A stretch of 64,000 nt of DNA from Maricaulis sp048268525 (GCF_048268525.1 NZ_JBLWVH010000015.1:18335-82334), one strand, 5' to 3'; counted from the stretch's first letter, positions 1 to 8,802 are shown. Numbers and translations: made by a program. The notes: generated by a model from the letters alone, not told the origin.

Positions 1-1352
1 GCGTCGGCATGGACGTGGTGCGCACCAATATCGAGCAGATCGGCGGCGTCATCGATGTGACGTCCACCGCCGGCAAGGGCTCGCATTTCTCGATCAAGAT
101 CCCGCTCACCCTGGCCATTGTGTCGGCGCTCATCGTCGGCTGCGACGAACAGCGCTTCGCCATTCCCCAGCTTGCCGTCCGCGAGCTGGTCCGGGTTGGT
201 GCCGGGTCGGAGCACACAGTTGAAAACCTCAACGGCGCCCGCGTCATGCGTCTGCGCGACCGTCTGATGCCGCTGGTCGACCTGCACGATGTTCTCGGTG
301 TCGGCGAAGCCTATAACGGCAACAAGGACGAGACCGGTTTCGTGGTTGTCCTCGATGCCGGTGGCCGCAATGTCGGCCTGGTCGTCGACAATGTCCTGGA
401 TACCGAGGAGATCGTCGTCAAGCCGCTGTCGGACTCGCTGCGCGGCGTCCATGCCTATTCCGGCGCCACCATCCTGGGCGATGGCTCTGTCATCATGATC
501 CTCGATCCGAACGGGCTGGCTGGCGAAATTGTCACGGCGATGGAAGAAGATACCGCCGAGGGTGTCGGTTCCGCGAAAGCTGCTGAAATGGCCAATACCC
601 AAAGACTGCTCCTGGTCCGCGCTGGCGGCACCGAGCCGAAAGCTGTCCCGCTGGCCCTGGTTACGCGTCTGGAAGAGTTCGATCCGGGTACCATCGAGAG
701 CACCAATGGTCGCCTCGTGGTCCAGTATCGCGGTCGCCTGATGCCGATCGTGCCGATCGGGTCGGAAATCCGCACCGTCGAGGGCCAACGCCAGCCGGTT
801 CTGGTGTTCGCAGAGAACCACACCTCGATCGGCCTGGCCGTTGACGAGATTGTCGATGTTGTCGAAGAGCGCGTTGACCTGCAGATGTCGTCCGACAAGC
901 CGGGCGTCATCGGTTCGGCGATCATCAAGGGCAAGGCGACCGACGTGGTCGACATCGCCTGGTATCTCGACCAGTCGCGCGCCGGCAATATCCAGCGCCG
1001 GTCCAGCAATCGCCGCCGCCGCATCCTGCTGGTCGATGCCGACGCCTTCGCGCGCCGCATGATCGCCCCGCTGCTGGCCGCTGCCGGATATGACGTTACG
1101 CCGACGGGCGGCATGCACGAAGTGCACGCCATCGCCGAAGCCGGCGAGAAATTCGATGCCATGGTGGGTGACCCCAGTGCGCTGTCGCGCATCCGTCAGG
1201 AAGGCCTGTGGCCAGACCTGCCGACCCTGGCCGTCACTGACTGGCCTGAAGATACGCAGTCCGAGGGCCTGACGGCCGTGCTGCCGAGATCTGATCGTGG
1301 CGCCCTGATCGCCGCCCTCGACTCGGTGTCTCAAGAGGAGAAGGTGGCATGA
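1..1352 (+). CDS. cheA: Chemotaxis histidine kinase CheA, C-terminal part (5' end off window)
   Basis: The reading frame is open from base 3 and begins inside the kinase ATP-binding domain (G-M-D-V-V G2-box), so this is the last ~449 residues of CheA. Visible order: end of HATPase (1-33), a normal CheA regulatory CheW-like domain (about 35-180), a second CheW-like segment (about 195-330; R-G-R-L-M-P-I and I-G-L-A-V-D-E-I-V-D-V-V motifs), then a receiver-like tail (about 338-449) starting R-R-I-L-L-V-D-A-D. In the tail an Asp sits where the phospho-acceptor is expected (M-V-G-D-P) but the conserved lysine position reads L-P-R-S, so it looks degenerate. CheA phosphorylates CheY and CheB. The stop overlaps the cheW start by 4 bp (ATGA), implying coupled translation. 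Confidence 0.95.
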   Translation, partial: VGMDVVRTNIEQIGGVIDVTSTAGKGSHFSIKIPLTLAIVSALIVGCDEQRFAIPQLAVRELVRVGAGSEHTVENLNGARVMRLRDRLMPLVDLHDVLGVGEAYNGNKDETGFVVVLDAGGRNVGLVVDNVLDTEEIVVKPLSDSLRGVHAYSGATILGDGSVIMILDPNGLAGEIVTAMEEDTAEGVGSAKAAEMANTQRLLLVRAGGTEPKAVPLALVTRLEEFDPGTIESTNGRLVVQYRGRLMPIVPIGSEIRTVEGQRQPVLVFAENHTSIGLAVDEIVDVVEERVDLQMSSDKPGVIGSAIIKGKATDVVDIAWYLDQSRAGNIQRRSSNRRRRILLVDADAFARRMIAPLLAAAGYDVTPTGGMHEVHAIAEAGEKFDAMVGDPSALSRIRQEGLWPDLPTLAVTDWPEDTQSEGLTAVLPRSDRGALIAALDSVSQEEKVA

Positions 1353-1834
1353 CCACGCATCACAGTGACAATTCCGAGCTCAGCGCCGAGTCGATGAACG
1401 AATATGTGTCGGTTCGTATCGGCGACCAGCTGTTCGGTGCGCCGGTCGACGCGATCCGTGAAGTGTTTGCCCCGCAATCGGTCACGTCCGTACCGCTCGC
1501 GCCTAGCGAAGTCGCCGGATTGTTGAACCTGCGCGGCCGTATCGTGACCGCGATCGACGCCCGTCGCCGCCTCGGATTGCCGCCCCGTGAAGCCGATGAT
1601 GCCGGAATGGCACTTGGCGTCGAGCGTGGTAGCGAAATTTTTGGACTTATCGTGGACAGTGTCGGTGAAGTGCTTCGTCGACCGAGGGCGGAGCTGGAAC
1701 CGGTGCCCGCCCATGTCGATCCGACCTGGCGTTCGATGGTCAAGGGTGTGCACCGCCTGGAAAAAGAATTGCTCGCAGTTCTGGATGTCTCGGCCGTAAT
1801 CGGATCGGCCGGCGCCAGCAAAGAAGCTGCCTAG
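1349..1834 (+). CDS. cheW: Chemotaxis coupling protein CheW
   Basis: 161-residue single CheW domain that links chemoreceptors to CheA in the polar signalling array. The central L-L-N-L-R-G-R-I-V family signature is present around residues 58-66, followed by the I-F-G-L-I-V-D-S-V-G-E-V strand. Length matches the family (150-170 residues) apart from a short N-terminal extension of about 18 residues. It begins inside the last codons of cheA (ATGA overlap) and is followed after 14 bp by cheY, so it belongs to the che operon. Identity is secure from the motif and from the neighbours. Confidence 0.95.
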   Translation: MTTHHSDNSELSAESMNEYVSVRIGDQLFGAPVDAIREVFAPQSVTSVPLAPSEVAGLLNLRGRIVTAIDARRRLGLPPREADDAGMALGVERGSEIFGLIVDSVGEVLRRPRAELEPVPAHVDPTWRSMVKGVHRLEKELLAVLDVSAVIGSAGASKEAA

Positions 1835-1848
1835 CGGAGGGTGTTGGG

Positions 1849-2223
1849 ATGAAAACTTGTTTGGTCGTAGACGACTCCCGGGTGATCCGGAAAGTCGCCC
1901 GCAAAATTCTTGAAGAGCTCGAATTCGAGTGTGTGGAAGCCGGTGACGGCTCGGAAGCCCTGGAAGCCTGCCGCAAGCAGATGCCGGATGCCATCCTGCT
2001 GGACTGGAACATGCCGGTCATGAACGGTCTTGATTTCGTCAAGGCGCTGCGGCGTGAGGAAACCGGGGACCAGCCGGTCGTCGTGTTCTGCACCACCGAG
2101 AATGACATGGCGCACATCACCGAAGCCCTGCGTGCCGGTGCCGATGAGTATGTCATGAAGCCCTTTGATGGCGACATCATCGAGTCCAAATTCCAGCAGA
2201 CGGGTTTGCTGCGCGCCTCTTGA
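1849..2223 (+). CDS. cheY: Chemotaxis response regulator CheY (single receiver domain)
   Basis: 124-residue stand-alone receiver. The acidic pocket D8-D9, the phospho-acceptor D52 (L-L-D-W-N-M-P), the Thr at 82/83 and K104 (V-M-K-P-F) are all present, so it should be phosphorylated by CheA. CheY-P binds the flagellar switch (FliM/FliN) and changes rotation. The start has a good ribosome-binding site (GGAGG in tagcggagggtg, 1833-1844). It lies between cheW and cheB in the same operon. Alphaproteobacteria often carry several CheY proteins; whether this one acts on the motor or as a phosphate sink cannot be told from sequence. Confidence 0.93.
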   Translation: MKTCLVVDDSRVIRKVARKILEELEFECVEAGDGSEALEACRKQMPDAILLDWNMPVMNGLDFVKALRREETGDQPVVVFCTTENDMAHITEALRAGADEYVMKPFDGDIIESKFQQTGLLRAS

Positions 2224-2234
2224 GGGAGCTTCCC

Positions 2235-3425
2235 ATGACGGAACTCGCCCCCACGGCGTCTCCCGCCCACTCTATCGCCCGCGTCCTCGTGATCGACGAC
2301 TCGGCTGTCGCCCGCGGTCTCATGACACGCTGGGTGGAAGAGGATTCCGATCTCACCCTCATCGGCTCGGCCGTTGATGGCGAGCAGGGCCTGAGAAAGG
2401 CCGAAGAACTCAAGCCGGACTTGATCGTTCTCGACGTCGAGATGCCGAAAATGGACGGGCTGGCGGCTTTGCCGCTGCTGCTCAAGGCTGTCCCCGGTTG
2501 CAAGGTCGTGATGGCGTCTACGCTGACCCGCCGCGGCGGTGAGGTGACGATCCGCGCGCTGTCGATGGGCGCGGCCGACTATGCCTCCAAGCCGCAGGCC
2601 GGACGCCTGGCTGGCGCCGAGGAGTTCCGTCGCGACCTGCTGTCGAAGCTGAAGGCCCTGGCCCCGCGCCCGATTCCGCCGGTTCCGACACAGCGTGATA
2701 TGTCCCCGCCGGCAGCGCCGACGGCTCCCGGCGCGCCGGTTGCCCGCGCGACCACGCCGCCACCCTCCGCGTCTGCGCCCGCGAAGAAAGCATTCGCGCC
2801 GGTGGCCCAGCCGCCGCAGGGACGGGGCACGCCGCGCAACACCGCACGCCCGGAAATCATCGCCATCGGCTCCTCGACCGGTGGACCCCAGGCCCTGCGC
2901 GATGTGATCGCGGCCATTCCTGCCGACGTCCGTTCGCCGATCGTGATCGCCCAGCACATGCCGGCGCTGTTCACCAAGATCCTCGCCGAACACCTGACCA
3001 AGGCTGGCAAGCTGGTCTGCAAGGAAGCGGAAGACAATGAACGGCTGAAGCCGGGCTGCGTCTATATCGCTCCGGGTGACTTCCACATGACCATCCGCAA
3101 GGACGCGGCCGGTTTCTATGCGGTGCTGGACCAGACGCCGCCGATCAATTTCTGCCGTCCGGCCGTTGACCCCCTGTTCCAGTCGGTGGCGGAAGTCACG
3201 CGTGGCGCAGCCCTGGGGATCGTGCTGACCGGCATGGGTCATGATGGCCGCGAAGGCGCGCGGATGTTGCGTAGCGTCGGCGGTACCATCCTTGCCCAGG
3301 ACGAGGCGACCAGCGTTGTCTGGGGCATGCCGGGAGCCGTCGCAGAAGCGGGCCTGGCCGATGAAATACTGTCCCTCGCGGACATGGGGCCGGGCATTGT
3401 CCGGCGCGCGAAAGGTGGAAACTAA
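2235..3425 (+). CDS. cheB: Chemotaxis response regulator / protein-glutamate methylesterase CheB
   Basis: 396 residues from the ATG at 2235. This start is preferred over the in-frame TTG at 2220 because GAGGGAG lies 6 bases before it. N-terminal receiver (residues 15-130) with D21-D22 and phospho-acceptor D67 (V-L-D-V-E-M-P), a Pro/Ala-rich linker (about 142-205), then the methylesterase domain. Catalytic serine is in G-S-S-T-G-G, the histidine in A-Q-H-M-P and the aspartate in G-M-G-H-D-G. Removes methyl groups from chemoreceptor glutamates and deamidates glutamines during adaptation, opposing CheR encoded next. The linker is longer than in E. coli CheB. Confidence 0.95.
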   Translation: MTELAPTASPAHSIARVLVIDDSAVARGLMTRWVEEDSDLTLIGSAVDGEQGLRKAEELKPDLIVLDVEMPKMDGLAALPLLLKAVPGCKVVMASTLTRRGGEVTIRALSMGAADYASKPQAGRLAGAEEFRRDLLSKLKALAPRPIPPVPTQRDMSPPAAPTAPGAPVARATTPPPSASAPAKKAFAPVAQPPQGRGTPRNTARPEIIAIGSSTGGPQALRDVIAAIPADVRSPIVIAQHMPALFTKILAEHLTKAGKLVCKEAEDNERLKPGCVYIAPGDFHMTIRKDAAGFYAVLDQTPPINFCRPAVDPLFQSVAEVTRGAALGIVLTGMGHDGREGARMLRSVGGTILAQDEATSVVWGMPGAVAEAGLADEILSLADMGPGIVRRAKGGN

Positions 3426-3427
3426 TA

Positions 3428-4264
3428 ATGATAAAACACGATGACATCCTTTTCGTTGCCGCTGAAGCGTTCAAGCGTTCCGGTCTCGTCCTGTCAGCCG
3501 ACAAGGGCTATTTGCTGGAAAGCCGGCTGGCACCGCTGGCACGGGCCGAAGGCTATCCATCGATCGAAGCCCTGATCGCCGCCGCACGCCGCGACAATAC
3601 GGGTCGACTCCTGTGGTCGATTACCGAAGCCCTCGCGACACACGAGACTTTTTTCTTCCGCGACAACACGCCGTTCGACCTGTTCAAGCAGGATGTGTTG
3701 CCGGTCCTTGCCCGTGCCCGCGGCAATAATGGATCGATCCGCATCTGGTGTGCCGCCTGTTCGTCGGGTCAGGAGCCATATTCGCTGGCCATGCTGCTCG
3801 AGGAAGAGCGCGCCCGGCTCGGCAATTTGCGCGTCGAGATCGTCGCCACCGACATGGCCCCGCGCGTGCTCGAGAAGGCCAAGGCCGGTGTCTACTCGCA
3901 GTTCGAGGTCCAGCGCGGCCTGGCCGTGCAGCGCCTTGTCCAGCATTTCGACCAACAGGGCGAGCAGTGGCGCATCAAGTCGAACATCCGCTCGATGGTG
4001 ACCTTCCAGAAGCAGAACCTGCTGGAGAGTTTCGCCACGCTTGGCACGTTCGACCTGGTTCTGTGCCGCAATGTCCTGATCTATTTCGATCCGGATACCA
4101 AGAAAAAGGTCCTGGCGCGCATCGCCACGCAGACAGCCCAGGATGGCTATCTGATCATGGGCGCCGCCGAGACCGTGGTCGGACTGTCGGCTGACTTCTC
4201 GCCCGTCGAAGGACGACGCGGCCTCTATGGCCGCAAGGTCGTCGCCAAGTCGGCTGCCGCCTGA
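3428..4264 (+). CDS. cheR: Chemoreceptor glutamate methyltransferase CheR
   Basis: 278 residues, the usual CheR length. An N-terminal helical domain (about 1-75) is followed by the SAM-binding methyltransferase domain; W-C-A-A-C-S-S-G-Q-E-P-Y-S (about 108-120), the A-T-D-M-A strand and the R-N-V-L-I-Y-F signature are diagnostic. It transfers methyl groups from SAM to chemoreceptor glutamates. It starts 2 bases after the cheB stop and ends 26 bases before a strong terminator, making it the last gene of the che operon. No C-terminal TPR or receptor-tether extension is present. Confidence 0.95.
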   Translation: MIKHDDILFVAAEAFKRSGLVLSADKGYLLESRLAPLARAEGYPSIEALIAAARRDNTGRLLWSITEALATHETFFFRDNTPFDLFKQDVLPVLARARGNNGSIRIWCAACSSGQEPYSLAMLLEEERARLGNLRVEIVATDMAPRVLEKAKAGVYSQFEVQRGLAVQRLVQHFDQQGEQWRIKSNIRSMVTFQKQNLLESFATLGTFDLVLCRNVLIYFDPDTKKKVLARIATQTAQDGYLIMGAAETVVGLSADFSPVEGRRGLYGRKVVAKSAAA

Positions 4265-4290
4265 CCCTTTCCGGTCCGGACGCGAATTGG

Positions 4291-4320
4291 AAAACCCCGC
4301 AGTGGTCACTGCGGGGTTTT
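4291..4320 (+). terminator. Rho-independent terminator of the che operon
   Basis: A perfect 14-bp inverted repeat, AAAACCCCGCAGTG and its complement separated by two bases, lies 26 bp after the cheR stop and ends in a short T run (gttttctttt). The A-rich left arm gives a U tract on either strand, so it could also stop antisense transcription. Confidence 0.9.
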
Positions 4321-4475
4321 CTTTTGCCTGGGCGGCAGTGGAGCGCCAACGGCCGGAGCTGGAGGACCGGCCCGCTCGGGCCGGTCGGCGGTGGCCGGTC
4401 CATGATTATTGTCGCGGCCTCTTGAGGAGCGTGCGGGCGATTGCCCGGCGTTCGAGCACTGTGACAGGACGTTCC

Positions 4476-5300
4476 ATGATTGCCAGATTTTTCCTTGCGG
4501 TCCTGATGGTCGCGACCGTGCCGGGTTGCACCACCACATCTGCGACCTCGATCAATCTGCAAGGCGCTGATCTGCATTACTCGGTGCTGGGAAGCGGCGA
4601 ACCGGTCGTGGTGTTCGAGGCCGGACTTGGTGACGGCCGCCATTCCTGGGAGGCCGTCGCCCGTCAGCTGTCTTCAGAGGCGACCGTCGTGATCTATGAT
4701 CGGCCCGGCTATGGCGGCACACCATTCTCGGACCCGACATTCGACGGCGACCGAGATGGCCGGACCGGTGATGAAGTCGCGACCGCGTTGCGGGAAATGC
4801 TGGAGCGCGCAAACCTCGAAGGGCCCTACATCCTGGTCGGGCACTCCATTGGCGGTCTTTACGTGCAAAGCTTTGCCCGCCGTTATCCTGACCGTACGGC
4901 GGGTCTGGTTCTGGTAGACAGCAGGCCTCCGCTGTTCAGCCAGCGCTGCGCCGAGGTCGATGCCGGTCTGTGTGAATTGCCGCGGCTTGTCAGGATGCTG
5001 ATGGATCCACATGTGCGGGCGGAACTGAACGGGGCCGAGGCGACCATGGCCGATCTGGCCGACCCGGCGCAGCTCGGTAACCTGCCGGTCACCGTGATCG
5101 TGTCGACCCGGCCATCTGTGGGCGCTTCGTCGCAATTCCAGCAATTATGGATGGACGAACAACAGCGTTTTGCGGCCGCTGTCGACAATGGGCGGTACGT
5201 GGAGGCGTCCAGGTCCCGGCACTACATACAGCGTGACCAGCCAGACCTCGTCATCGCGGAAATCCGGGCGATGATCGGACGCGTCAGGGCCTCACACTAG
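4476..5300 (+). CDS. Lipoprotein alpha/beta hydrolase
   Basis: 274 residues from the ATG at 4476, preceded by AGGA. An in-frame start at 4227 would run back through cheR and the terminator, so it is rejected. Residues 1-18 form a lipoprotein signal peptide ending in V-P-G-C, so the product should be lipid-anchored outside the cytoplasm. The mature part is an alpha/beta hydrolase fold: V-V-F-E-A-G-L-G-D oxyanion strand, Y-D-R-P-G-Y-G, nucleophile elbow G-H-S-I-G-G, L-V-L-V-D-S strand, and a late S-R-H-Y-I-Q histidine followed by Q-P-D-L-V. Substrate unknown; esterase or lipase activity is a family-level inference. Confidence 0.8.
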   Translation: MIARFFLAVLMVATVPGCTTTSATSINLQGADLHYSVLGSGEPVVVFEAGLGDGRHSWEAVARQLSSEATVVIYDRPGYGGTPFSDPTFDGDRDGRTGDEVATALREMLERANLEGPYILVGHSIGGLYVQSFARRYPDRTAGLVLVDSRPPLFSQRCAEVDAGLCELPRLVRMLMDPHVRAELNGAEATMADLADPAQLGNLPVTVIVSTRPSVGASSQFQQLWMDEQQRFAAAVDNGRYVEASRSRHYIQRDQPDLVIAEIRAMIGRVRASH

Positions 5301-5437
5301 GCGCAGGTCGTCAAAGTCCATATCGCACCGATCGCGTACCGGCTGTCGCTTTCCCCCTTTTGCGGCTGGCCAGTGCGGCCCGCTGCCCTGCCAATCAGGG
5401 CCCCCCGCCTTCATGACCGGGGCAACGGGTGTGCGAT

Positions 5438-5477
5438 GCCCCCTCCGTCCGCGCAGGCAGGCGCTGGCGGAGGGGGC
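5438..5477. repeat. Perfect 10-bp hairpin upstream of the AraC gene
   Basis: GCCCCCTCCG at 5438-5447 and its exact complement CGGAGGGGGC at 5468-5477 flank a 20-base GC-rich loop. There is no T run, so it is not an ordinary terminator. It sits between the hydrolase stop (5300) and the regulator start (5522). It may be a leader structure or a palindromic repeat unit. Confidence 0.5.
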
Positions 5478-5521
5478 GACAACCAGCATTGACCTTGTTG
5501 GTACCGAAACGGAAGGTGGAG

Positions 5522-6793
5522 ATGATGGACTGGGCTTCAAACTTGTCGGATTACCCATTGGAACAGCTCAAATTGGCGCTTCTCACCGCCGGGTTTTCGC
5601 AATCGCTGCTGGTGGCCGTGATGCTGATTGCCTATGCACGCAGTAATGCGGAGCCACGCTTCTACCTGGGTGTCTTCGTCGGCCTCTACGGCTTGACTTT
5701 CCTGGCCGAAATCACCGCCGAGACCGGCATTCTGGCGGCGGCGCCGGGCATTACCGCGCCGCTCATCGCCGCGCCCATGTTTCTCGGGCCGCTGCTTTAT
5801 CTCTACATCACCAAGGTCGTGAACCCCGATGGTCCGCTGACGGAACCGTCCAACTGGCGGCATTTCATCGCGCCATCGATCGGAGCTGTTTTTGCGACTG
5901 GATTGTGGCTGGTGCCCTCCGACGCGTTGGGCGCATTCATTACACAGGACGTGGAGCCCGCCACCCTGGTCGATCTGCTCATTGTGCTGATCCTGGTTGT
6001 CATCCTGTTGACCACCTTCATCATCACCTTGGTGTACATCATCAAGGGATATGGGCTTTTGAACGCAAACTCGGCCCGGATCCGTGACGAGTTTTCCAAT
6101 CTGGACCGCAAACGGTTGAGATGGTTGCGCGTGTCTCTGGTCAACATCGCGCTGTTGTGGGTCGTGACGATGGCGGCGGACTGGACCGACATATCCGAGG
6201 CCCCGGCCGGCTTTGTCGCGCTGATCGTCTGGGAGTTGCTGAGCTTTTATGTGATGGCGATCCTCGGGCTGCGTCAGGGCGTCATTTTCGGACCACAACC
6301 CTCGCCGCCCGCGCCTGTCACGCCTGCACCGCCGGGCGGTGCTCCGGACGATCCCGATACCGGTCCGGTCCTGTCGGACGGGCAGCAAGAGGCGGAGCAG
6401 AAATATTCCAAGTCCGGTCTGACCCGGCGGGATATGGAGCGCATCGCCGCGAAGATCCGCCAGGCTGTCCACACCGACGGGATCTATCGCAACAGTGACC
6501 TGTCACTGACCCAGCTGTCGAAGTGCATCGGTGTCCAGGCGCCCTATGTGTCGCAGACACTGACCCAGGAGATAGGCAGTACGTTCTACGACTTTATCGC
6601 CCAGGCCCGTGTCCGGGCGGCGATGGAGATGCTGGCCGACCCCGACAGTTCGGAGTCCGTCCTGTCGATCGCCCTCGCGGTCGGATTTAACACCAAATCG
6701 ACATTCAATTCCGCGTTCAAGCGCGTGAGTGGGACGACCCCAACCGAATGGCGGCGAAGCTGCGGTGGGCACCGCAACTCCGCCGCCGGCTGA
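5522..6793 (+). CDS. Membrane-anchored AraC-family transcriptional regulator
   Basis: 423 residues from the ATG at 5522, with GAAGG five bases upstream. An earlier in-frame start at 5429 would put the 5438-5477 hairpin inside the gene. The N-terminal ~260 residues hold about six or seven hydrophobic helices (for example around residues 18-38, 48-66, 160-182 and 205-222), with no cleavable signal. A Pro/Ala/Gly linker follows, then a C-terminal AraC double helix-turn-helix (about 320-415) containing L-S-I-A-L-A-V-G-F-N-T-K-S-T-F-N and the R-V-S-G-T-T-P-T-E-W end signature. The architecture suggests a sensor in the inner membrane that binds DNA directly. Signal and targets are not visible. Confidence 0.85.
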   Translation: MMDWASNLSDYPLEQLKLALLTAGFSQSLLVAVMLIAYARSNAEPRFYLGVFVGLYGLTFLAEITAETGILAAAPGITAPLIAAPMFLGPLLYLYITKVVNPDGPLTEPSNWRHFIAPSIGAVFATGLWLVPSDALGAFITQDVEPATLVDLLIVLILVVILLTTFIITLVYIIKGYGLLNANSARIRDEFSNLDRKRLRWLRVSLVNIALLWVVTMAADWTDISEAPAGFVALIVWELLSFYVMAILGLRQGVIFGPQPSPPAPVTPAPPGGAPDDPDTGPVLSDGQQEAEQKYSKSGLTRRDMERIAAKIRQAVHTDGIYRNSDLSLTQLSKCIGVQAPYVSQTLTQEIGSTFYDFIAQARVRAAMEMLADPDSSESVLSIALAVGFNTKSTFNSAFKRVSGTTPTEWRRSCGGHRNSAAG

Positions 6794-6840
6794 CGCCCTA
6801 TCGCCACAAGGGGCAGGCGAGGGCGTACAGACTCTGTTTG

Positions 6841-7368
6841 CTAGAATCGGCGAACGTAGGAAATGCCCCAGCTCGACGCATCGCCCCTGTCGTCGAAATC
6901 TGTCCGTGAGTATTCCAGCCGGACGCCATGGGCATCGTTGAAGAAGAAGTCGGCGCCGGCGCCAAACGCCAGGCCGGAGTCGTCGCCGGACGGACCGGCG
7001 GTAGCCTTGAAATTGGCGATATCATACCCGACGCGGGCGAACATGGAGAGTTGTTCGGATACCGGATACTCGCCGGCGACCGACACGCCATATCCGTAGC
7101 GGAAACGGGCCCTTGGCTCTATCGACGAGCAATCTGTGCCAACCGGGCAATCAATTCCCGAGGAGCCGCTCAGACCCGACACCGCATTGGCCTCGACACG
7201 GATGAAGTCAGTGAGATTGTAGCCCAGCCGGCTGTTGAGGGAGTGGGCGTTGAACTCGTCGAATTGTTGGTAGGCGTAGCCCTCGGAGAGGGTGAAGCGC
7301 GAGTCTTGTGCATGGGCACTTGCTGAGAAAGCGGCGACCAGAGCCGTTGTCAGGATCAGATGTTTCAT
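6841..7368 (-). CDS. Small outer-membrane beta-barrel protein
   Basis: 175 residues from the ATG at 7368, chosen because a clean Sec signal peptide (M-K-H-L-I-L...A-H-A-Q, cut near residue 20) begins there; the in-frame extension to 7449 has no signal character. The mature protein is short, rich in Gly and aromatic residues in alternating beta patterns, contains an internal Cys pair (I-D-C-P-V-G-T-D-C) and ends in a terminal Phe (V-R-R-F), all typical of an 8-strand OmpA-like/opacity porin barrel without a peptidoglycan-binding domain. Likely in the outer membrane; function unknown. It is convergent with the AraC regulator gene. Confidence 0.75.
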   Translation of the reverse strand: MKHLILTTALVAAFSASAHAQDSRFTLSEGYAYQQFDEFNAHSLNSRLGYNLTDFIRVEANAVSGLSGSSGIDCPVGTDCSSIEPRARFRYGYGVSVAGEYPVSEQLSMFARVGYDIANFKATAGPSGDDSGLAFGAGADFFFNDAHGVRLEYSRTDFDDRGDASSWGISYVRRF

Positions 7369-7681
7369 TGTTTTTCCCGAAACTGGATTTGAACACGGAT
7401 TTGAATACGGCGGCCTCGGACTTGGCGCGGCTTGGCTTGAGCGCCTCATCGCCCGGGGAGGGCGGCCACCGTTTGGACTCCCAGCCGGATGTGAGTGGGC
7501 AGAACCCGTTGTTCAGACCCGGCTGATGCGTCTTGGTAGCGGCGCCGGCCTGTCATGACGTCCGAGCCATCCGGGCCGGTCCGTCAGAGTTGGGAGGGAG
7601 GGCCGTGCCGCTCGGCTCGGACGCGGCATTTCGTTCGGGGTGACAGGGTCCGGTCACGATCTAAACCGGAGCCCCTCCCCA
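7369..7681. other. Intergenic region between divergent exported-protein genes
   Basis: About 313 bp separate the beta-barrel gene (minus) and the lipoprotein gene (plus). Open frames here lack start sites or family resemblance. Both promoters should lie within it, but I could not recognise a convincing -35/-10 pair or operator. Confidence 0.5.
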
Positions 7682-8008
7682 ATGCCCACACAGTTTCTGA
7701 TGTCCACACAATCCAAAGCACTCATCCGCCCGACCAAGGCCTGGCTGGCCGTTCTCGCCATCGGACTCTTCGTGAGCGGCTGCACGACGTCCGAGCCGCT
7801 TACCTCCCCGAACGGTCTTCCGGGCTTCTCGGTCGATTGTTCGAGTGGCCGCTGGAGTGATTGTTATGATGAGGCGAGCCGACTGTGCCCGCAGGGCTAT
7901 GTCGTGATCGATCGCATCGGCGACACGGACACGATGGTTTCGGAAATGGATGGCGATCTGAGCTTCCAGACCATGGTCAGCCGTGAGTTGATGATCGAAT
8001 GCCGGTAG
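7682..8008 (+). CDS. Small putative lipoprotein
   Basis: 108 residues from the ATG at 7682 (an alternative in-frame ATG is at 7700; neither has a clear ribosome-binding site). A hydrophobic stretch ends in the lipobox V-S-G-C near residue 34, predicting export and lipid attachment. The mature part carries four further cysteines, with the pattern C-S-S-G-R-W-S-D-C-Y-D-E-A followed by L-C-P-Q-G-Y, and ends E-C-R. Such Cys-containing short lipoproteins are frequent in Gram-negative genomes but have no assigned role. Its last 10 bases overlap the next gene, suggesting a two-gene transcript. Confidence 0.65.
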   Translation: MPTQFLMSTQSKALIRPTKAWLAVLAIGLFVSGCTTSEPLTSPNGLPGFSVDCSSGRWSDCYDEASRLCPQGYVVIDRIGDTDTMVSEMDGDLSFQTMVSRELMIECR

Positions 8009-8802
8009 TCGCGAAGCCCGCCGACATCCGCCGTGCCAAGACGCGGCGGTGGTCGATCTCATGGACCGGCCTGGGCGCTATCGTCGCGCTGTGGTCCGCC
8101 ATGCAGGGGGCGGCTGTGGCGGACCAGGACGCCTGGCCCGCACCGCTCGTGGCGGCCTTTGCGTCGGCTGTGGAGTCTGACTCCGACGGTCGCGAGAACT
8201 GGCGCTTCATGGCTGAAGCCGACACAATCGATGGGCCATTGTTCCTGCGTTTCAATGGCGGACAGCTGGACGTCCGGAATGGCTGGAGTCTCGAGACCCC
8301 GTCTGCGGACGAACTGACTTCTGCCCAGCGCTCTTCCTATACCGAGATTGTCTCACCAGACGAGGAAGAGGACGATCCCGGCGGCCTCTTCCTGGCTTCA
8401 GACGCCGTTGAGTTGATCGGCGGCGAAATCCGGTTGCTGTCGCAAACCGAGGCGGAGCTGACCTACACATTCTCGCCCTATCTCGGGACCGACGAAATGG
8501 ACGCGGCCATCGCCCATCACCTGATCGGCGAAGTAACAGTCTGGCGCGACGGGTCCGGGCCGGCCCGTATCCGGCTTCACGCGCCGGAGCGTTTCCGACC
8601 ACATCCCATCGTGCGGATCGATGTCTTCGATCTTGTCATGGAGTTCCAACACATCGAGGGCCTGACAGCGCCAGTCATGAGGCGTCTGTCGAGCCGGGTC
8701 GAGGGGAGCGCGGCGTTCCAGGACATCAGCGAAGTAACCGAGATGGCATTCACCGAGATCGAATATCTCGGCGCGATGGATCGCGAGCCGATCGTTGACT
8801 AG
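7999..8802 (+). CDS. Exported protein of unknown function
   Basis: 267 residues, not recognised. The start at 7999 overlaps the preceding lipoprotein by 10 bp. Residues ~1-42 contain a basic region, a hydrophobic core (G-L-G-A-I-V-A-L-W-S-A-M) and A-V-A-D, consistent with a Sec signal peptide and a periplasmic product. The mature part is acidic, with an E-E-E-D-D patch around residue 122, and contains alternating beta-type segments (for example V-E-L-I-G-G-E-I-R-L-L-S) and no Cys. Coupling to the upstream lipoprotein suggests a joint envelope role; that is inference. Confidence 0.7.
   Translation: MPVVAKPADIRRAKTRRWSISWTGLGAIVALWSAMQGAAVADQDAWPAPLVAAFASAVESDSDGRENWRFMAEADTIDGPLFLRFNGGQLDVRNGWSLETPSADELTSAQRSSYTEIVSPDEEEDDPGGLFLASDAVELIGGEIRLLSQTEAELTYTFSPYLGTDEMDAAIAHHLIGEVTVWRDGSGPARIRLHAPERFRPHPIVRIDVFDLVMEFQHIEGLTAPVMRRLSSRVEGSAAFQDISEVTEMAFTEIEYLGAMDREPIVD

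Noticed and set aside
4227..4475. Longer N-terminus for the lipoprotein hydrolase
   Set aside because: It would overlap cheR and the terminator; a lipoprotein signal peptide begins at 4476.
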